Shown here one piece after another: positions 60,476-64,000 of a stretch of DNA of 64,000 nucleotides. A model generated the notes under the pieces. It was not told the DNA's origin. It searched no databases and saw only the letters and a list, made by a program, of their open reading frames with translations. The stretch's first letter is position 1. Each line of letters starts with the position of its first letter. Source of the stretch: Cunninghamia lanceolata (lineage: Eukaryota; Streptophyta; Pinopsida; Cupressales; Cupressaceae); the NCBI GenBank assembly GCA_027924645.1, contig BSBN01000860.1, positions 8,122,001-8,186,000 on the forward strand. The letters are read 5' to 3'. The translations under genes and the position numbers were made by a program.

Positions 60476-60507
60476 CTTTTTGGTCCCCCATCTTCTTGCA
60501 CTTACCC
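60476..60507 (-). repeat. Right terminal inverted repeat
   Basis: Reverse complement of the left repeat with two differences (positions 13 and 24). Followed by TCTA. Confidence 0.82.
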
Positions 60508-60511
60508 TCTA

Positions 60512-61945
60512 CATTTGATGAACATTTCTTATGATAGATGTCACAAATTGATTTGCTGTTGTTGTGTTAGTGCACTTGAAATGATCAAATGAACACCTTT
60601 GTGTAATTTGTTTTTCTGTCTAATGTTCTAGTTTAGTTTTGCAACTATATCTATCTGAACTTTGCTTGTAGATCTGAACCTTACATGCAAAAAATGTTGT
60701 ATAGAAATGGATATCTAAAACTTGCTCGCCTTGATGTTTGGAACTTATATTTAAAAAGAGGTGGTGTTGATAGACAATATTTTGGAGTTTGCTAGGCTAA
60801 GAAAGTTCTTCTTTGGTCAAATCTGTGTTACCAATTCAATTGTTTAGTAAAAAGGATCAAAGATAACAAGTTAACATGCAATGATGCCTAACATGTTGAT
60901 GTAACTTGATGCTATGCTATGTAATGCTCTACAATGAGTTTATCTCTTGAATTTAAATGGATTCTTTGATAGATGCATATGAATAAGGGTTGTCCTTAAA
61001 AATAACACCTTAATACACAAGCTAACAAATTTCGTTCACAAGTAGACTTATAATGGCTAGCTAGAGAGAGTCGACTTGGGCCTATATTCAAATTTGAAAT
61101 TACAAATTATGGGTTCATTTCCACATCTGTGAAACAAAATAAAATTAGTTCCATGCTTGCAAATTTGATCTAGAATAATAAATGGATAAAATGAAAATCT
61201 AGAACGATTCCTAAAGATATATGCAAATCGAATCAGGTTAATATCAAATTATTTACCAACTTTTTTATACTAAAACATGTACCACTTATATATTAATCAT
61301 TACACTAAAAATAAGCTATAATTTTTTAAAAGAAAAGGAAAGGAAAAAGAGAAAATTATAGGTTCATTTCTACATCTATGAAACAAAACAAAATTAATTT
61401 CATGCTCACAAATTTGATCTATAATAAATAGATAAAATGAAAATCTAAAACCATTCCTAAAGATATATGCAAATGGAATTAGTAGAATCAGGCTAGACTC
61501 AAATTATTTACCAATTTTTTTATACTAAAACATATACTACTTATATATTAATCATTACACTAAAAATAAACTAATTTAAAAAATAAAAAAATAAAAAAGA
61601 AAGAAAAAAGAAAAAAAAAAGAGGAGGAAGGGCATAGGTATAAAAAAAAATTTGTCATTACAAACACACTAAATATATATAATAAAGTTTAGAAATGAAG
61701 AAGAAAAATAATAATTAAAAATCTTTTCCAAATTTATAATTAAAGTGTACACTTTTACCTCTCTATATTTAGAGTTGTTCAAGAACAAAATAGCGAGTAC
61801 ATGAGCGTACAGAATTTATATATATCTTATTCATTAAAAGCAACGAATTTCCAACAGACACAGGCCTCTTGTTTTGTTTTTTATGAAACCCCCTGTTTTC
61901 TGCGGGAGCATATTTCATATATTTATTAATAGAATGAGACGGCCA
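60512..61945. other. AT-rich intergenic DNA
   Basis: No gene seen up to the 3' end of the EP1-like gene. Contains the tandem duplication at 61104-61571 and an A-rich tract at about 61575-61620. Confidence 0.5.
61104..61571. repeat. Tandem duplication, about 249-bp unit
   Basis: The two copies begin AAATTAT(G/A)GGTTCATTTC at 61104 and 61353. Both contain CCTAAAGATATATGCAAAT and CTTATATATTAATCATTACA. By eye they differ by point changes and small indels. Confidence 0.85.
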
Positions 61946-63325
61946 TTACACTGTTTTCGCATACTTAATGAAGGCAAGATGCGTGGTGTTGCCAAGTTGG
62001 TGCAGAGTATATAAGTTCTCCGTAAGGAAGCATGTTGATGACGCCTGCCAATAGAAGAAGGCCGCGCACTTACAGTCGCTCAAACACCTCCTCTTGCATT
62101 CCTCCACTTTTACCTTACCAATTCCTGCCTCATATTTGTTAGAGAAATGTTCCACCCCAACCAGTTTGTAGAAGTCCAGGGAAGCAGTGTTTGTGCCACT
62201 GCAGGTGGGCAGCTTTGGAGGAGAGCAATTAGGGCTCCACCCCTTCACACCGTCCGGCTGAGGGCATGCCACGCAGCTGCTGTCTTGGCACACTCCAAGG
62301 GACCCACACTTCCTTGGTGGGCCACACCCATATATTCCATCTCCGCTCTTAAACCGCTCATATGTGATGTCCCATGTATTGTATTCTATATCGGGAGAGT
62401 ATGTATACATTCTCAGATTTCCATCCCAGTCCAGCCTGAGGAACGACAATGTGGTATTAAACCTGGGAAAATTGAACACGTAGCGAGCTGTGGATTCGGA
62501 AGTCAGATTGCAAAGCTCGGGTGCTCTCTGCTGTGCAGGAGCGCTCGTATTGCTCAGCCGCATTTCGATTATCTGGCGGAACCCATTCTCGGCCTCGGGG
62601 TCGCTGAGGAATGTGATGCTCGCAACCGGCCGCTCGCACGTGTGCGTGATGGTGAACAAATCCTTCCTTTGACTGTCGTAGAAGCTGAGAGTCCAGTAGG
62701 GCAGAGGGTTAGGCAAACTGGCGTAAAGCGCAAACCCGCCGGCTTCCATTTCCAGACTGTAAGGCCCATCTGAACCGTCTTTCTCAGAAGTCCGACTCAC
62801 CAGCTTCTTCACTCGGTTTATGTCTAATGACTGCCCTACCAAGAGACTGTCTGTAGGGGAGTCGAAGCTCTGCCACACAGTTCTGTTATTTTTGTCATAG
62901 AGCACCATGTTTCCGTTGGTCCGGAGTTCGATCCCTACGACGCCCTTGTTTGCAGTGTTGGTAGACCAGACAAGGGTGCCATCGGCATCGAAGAGCAGCA
63001 GATCTCCAGTAGTGGTGAAGTTGAGAGTGGCCTTCTCAGAGACGAGGTGGTGTCTGTTTGGCGTCCAGACGAAGCGCATGGTTTCAGCCCTGCTGTAGTA
63101 CCCCATGCGGACAGCCAGAGCGTATGCATTTGGCGTGGTGTTGAAGAAGGCCAACTGAAATGTGCCTCCCACAGATGATAAGGGTACGGCTCGATAATTA
63201 GCACCATACTCTACTGTATACTCCCCCAGTTCTCCTTCGTTGACATAGGAGAAAGGTCCCCGACCTTGTGCTTCCACACATACCAGAACAACTAAAAGAA
63301 ATAACAGCTTACAAATACAATCCAT
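61946..63325 (-). CDS. EP1-like secreted bulb-type lectin glycoprotein, intact
   Basis: A single-exon gene of 459 codons, ATG at 63325 to stop at 61946. A hydrophobic signal peptide (about residues 1-19, ending VCVEA) predicts secretion. A bulb-type lectin domain spans about 45-170, with VWTPNRHHLV, LLLFDADGTLVWST, NGNMVLY (about 137-143) and WQSFDSPTDSLLVGQ. Of the mannose-site pattern QxDxNxVxY only the N-V-Y part is seen, so sugar binding may be lost or altered. An EGF-like Cys cluster (CGPPRKCGSLGVCQDSSC) and a C-terminal PAN-like domain (CKRRCLSDCKCAAFFYW...CFL) follow. Several N-glycosylation sequons (NTT, NFT, NRT, NTS, NLT) fit an extracellular glycoprotein like carrot EP1, for which the family is named. 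There is no kinase or membrane segment. Length is normal for the family. The inverted paralog at 33691-35060 is broken. Confidence 0.93.
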   Translation of the reverse strand: MDCICKLLFLLVVLVCVEAQGRGPFSYVNEGELGEYTVEYGANYRAVPLSSVGGTFQLAFFNTTPNAYALAVRMGYYSRAETMRFVWTPNRHHLVSEKATLNFTTTGDLLLFDADGTLVWSTNTANKGVVGIELRTNGNMVLYDKNNRTVWQSFDSPTDSLLVGQSLDINRVKKLVSRTSEKDGSDGPYSLEMEAGGFALYASLPNPLPYWTLSFYDSQRKDLFTITHTCERPVASITFLSDPEAENGFRQIIEMRLSNTSAPAQQRAPELCNLTSESTARYVFNFPRFNTTLSFLRLDWDGNLRMYTYSPDIEYNTWDITYERFKSGDGIYGCGPPRKCGSLGVCQDSSCVACPQPDGVKGWSPNCSPPKLPTCSGTNTASLDFYKLVGVEHFSNKYEAGIGKVKVEECKRRCLSDCKCAAFFYWQASSTCFLTENLYTLHQLGNTTHLAFIKYAKTV

Positions 63326-63453
63326 TGCTTCTACCTACTCAAGTTGTTTGGATTACAAATTGCATAGAATGATGCCTACTTAAAGTAAGCCGAAAGGGTT
63401 AGTCAGACCCGTGACTTTAGCTGGTAGTTATCCAAAAGAACAATGCAATCCCA

Positions 63454-63461
63454 CCACGTGG
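63454..63461. promoter_or_regulatory. G-box (CCACGTGG) upstream of the EP1-like gene
   Basis: A palindromic CACGTG core 129 bases before the ATG of the minus-strand gene. G-boxes bind bZIP/bHLH factors in plants; relevance here is inferred from position only. Confidence 0.45.
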
Positions 63462-63765
63462 TTATTCTTACATATCATTCAAGTTCAACAGTCGTCAATT
63501 TTGATTATTAAAAAAAATTCCACATCTGTGTTTGACCATTAAATTAAATAATTATAGCATCCAACTTGATGAATGAACAAACAGCTCATGCTCGAATGAA
63601 TGAATTGACTGTTCTCTTAAAATTTTATGAATTGCTAGTCAGATCCGGATAACTACCAGTTGTAGTCATCGTTCAATGCTCTGCATCCGAATTTTTGTTT
63701 TTTTTAAAGTCAACTTACGGGATCAACACGTCTCTTAAATTGAAGACTTGACCTCAATATTAAAG

Positions 63766-63816
63766 GGCAGCGGCTATCCAGCCCCGTAATTGCACCGGGG
63801 CATGGATGCCGCTGCC
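63766..63816. repeat. GC-rich imperfect hairpin
   Basis: GGCAGCGGC, ATCCA and CCCCG pair with CGGGG, TGGAT and GCCGCTGCC across a 9-base loop: 19 base pairs with small bulges in otherwise AT-rich DNA. It lies about 440 bases upstream of the EP1-like gene. Confidence 0.7.
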
Positions 63817-64000
63817 ATATAGCCATCCATACATGCAAGTGCCGTGCGTTGTCTTTTCATTTTGTTCCGTGCAACCTGGATATTAGTAATGCAGGTTATT
63901 AATTAGAAAGAGGTAATAAATTTTTAAGAGCCATGTAAATATTTTTCTTTTCTTAAAATTCTTATTTTTAGTGACTTTTTTATAATGGAAGATATCTTAA

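Larger units (their letters stand above)
44703..60507. mobile_element. Large TIR DNA transposon candidate, 15.8 kb
   Basis: The two ends are inverted copies of a 32-bp sequence beginning GGGTAAGTGCAA, with two mismatches (44703-44734 and 60476-60507). The 4-bp sequence TCTA flanks both (44699-44702 and 60508-60511). Close inside the ends are CG-rich palindromes that are otherwise rare in this AT-rich window. The unit carries two convergent genes: an unknown multi-exon gene near the left end on plus, and a decayed transposase-like gene on minus. The middle (47.5-52.5 kb) holds repeats that may be later insertions, and the right arm holds a 7-bp telomere-like array. A 4-bp duplication is known for Sola-type transposons, which I offer only as a family to test. 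The alternative is chance TIRs around unrelated genes, unlikely given 30 of 32 matches plus the duplication. Confidence 0.75.
63326..64000. other. 5' flank of the EP1-like gene
   Basis: Holds the G-box and the GC-rich hairpin. No clear TATA box: where the broken paralog has CTTTATACAG, this copy has CTTTAAGTAG before the shared ATCATTCTATGCA. No other gene is seen to the window end. Confidence 0.5.

Noticed and set aside
62147..62773. 208-codon plus-strand open frame over the EP1-like gene
   Set aside because: Antisense shadow of a clear, domain-bearing gene.
1..64000. CRISPR arrays, bacterial operons, rRNA genes
   Set aside because: None seen. The sequence is plant nuclear in character; the direct repeats present are LTRs, satellites or microsatellites.

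Overview
The window looks like intergenic, repeat-dominated chromosomal DNA from a seed plant with a large genome, most likely a gymnosperm. This is inferred from the AT-rich spacers, the nested LTR retrotransposons primed by initiator tRNA-Met, the degenerate telomere-type arrays inside the chromosome, and single-exon EP1-type bulb-lectin genes. The species cannot be named from the sequence. No rRNA gene, intact tRNA gene, CRISPR array or bacterial operon was seen.

Layout. 1-1506 is a decayed Ty3/gypsy-type gag on the minus strand. 7429-7685 is a foldback element. 7720-17370 is a degenerate 6-bp telomere-like array that changes strand near 8088. It holds a tRNA-derived SINE-like insert near 10.25 kb and a 5.1-kb LTR element (11344-16484) that keeps gag and protease but has no reverse transcriptase or integrase. 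Two more short non-autonomous LTR elements lie at 19895-21899 and 26397-29208. All three LTR elements are on the minus strand, and both LTRs, target-site duplications (TSDs), primer-binding sites and polypurine tracts can be read.

33691-35060 is a broken EP1-like secreted lectin gene. An intact 459-codon paralog lies in inverted orientation at 61946-63325 and is the clearest ordinary host gene. 36478-44423 is a full-length Ty3/gypsy chromovirus with many in-frame stops, itself interrupted by a 967-bp TIR element with a TTA duplication.

The most notable object is 44703-60507: a 15.8-kb unit bounded by 32-bp terminal inverted repeats (two mismatches) and a 4-bp TCTA duplication. Inside are a multi-exon gene of unknown function on the plus strand (45050-47009), a convergent decayed transposase-like gene (55667-52627), recurrent GCGAGCGC/GCGCTCGC palindromes near both ends, a four-copy 359-bp tandem repeat, an LTR relic and a 2.7-kb telomere-like array of 7-bp type. 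I read it as a large two-gene DNA transposon of a family I cannot assign. All similarity statements are by eye; no search or alignment program was run.
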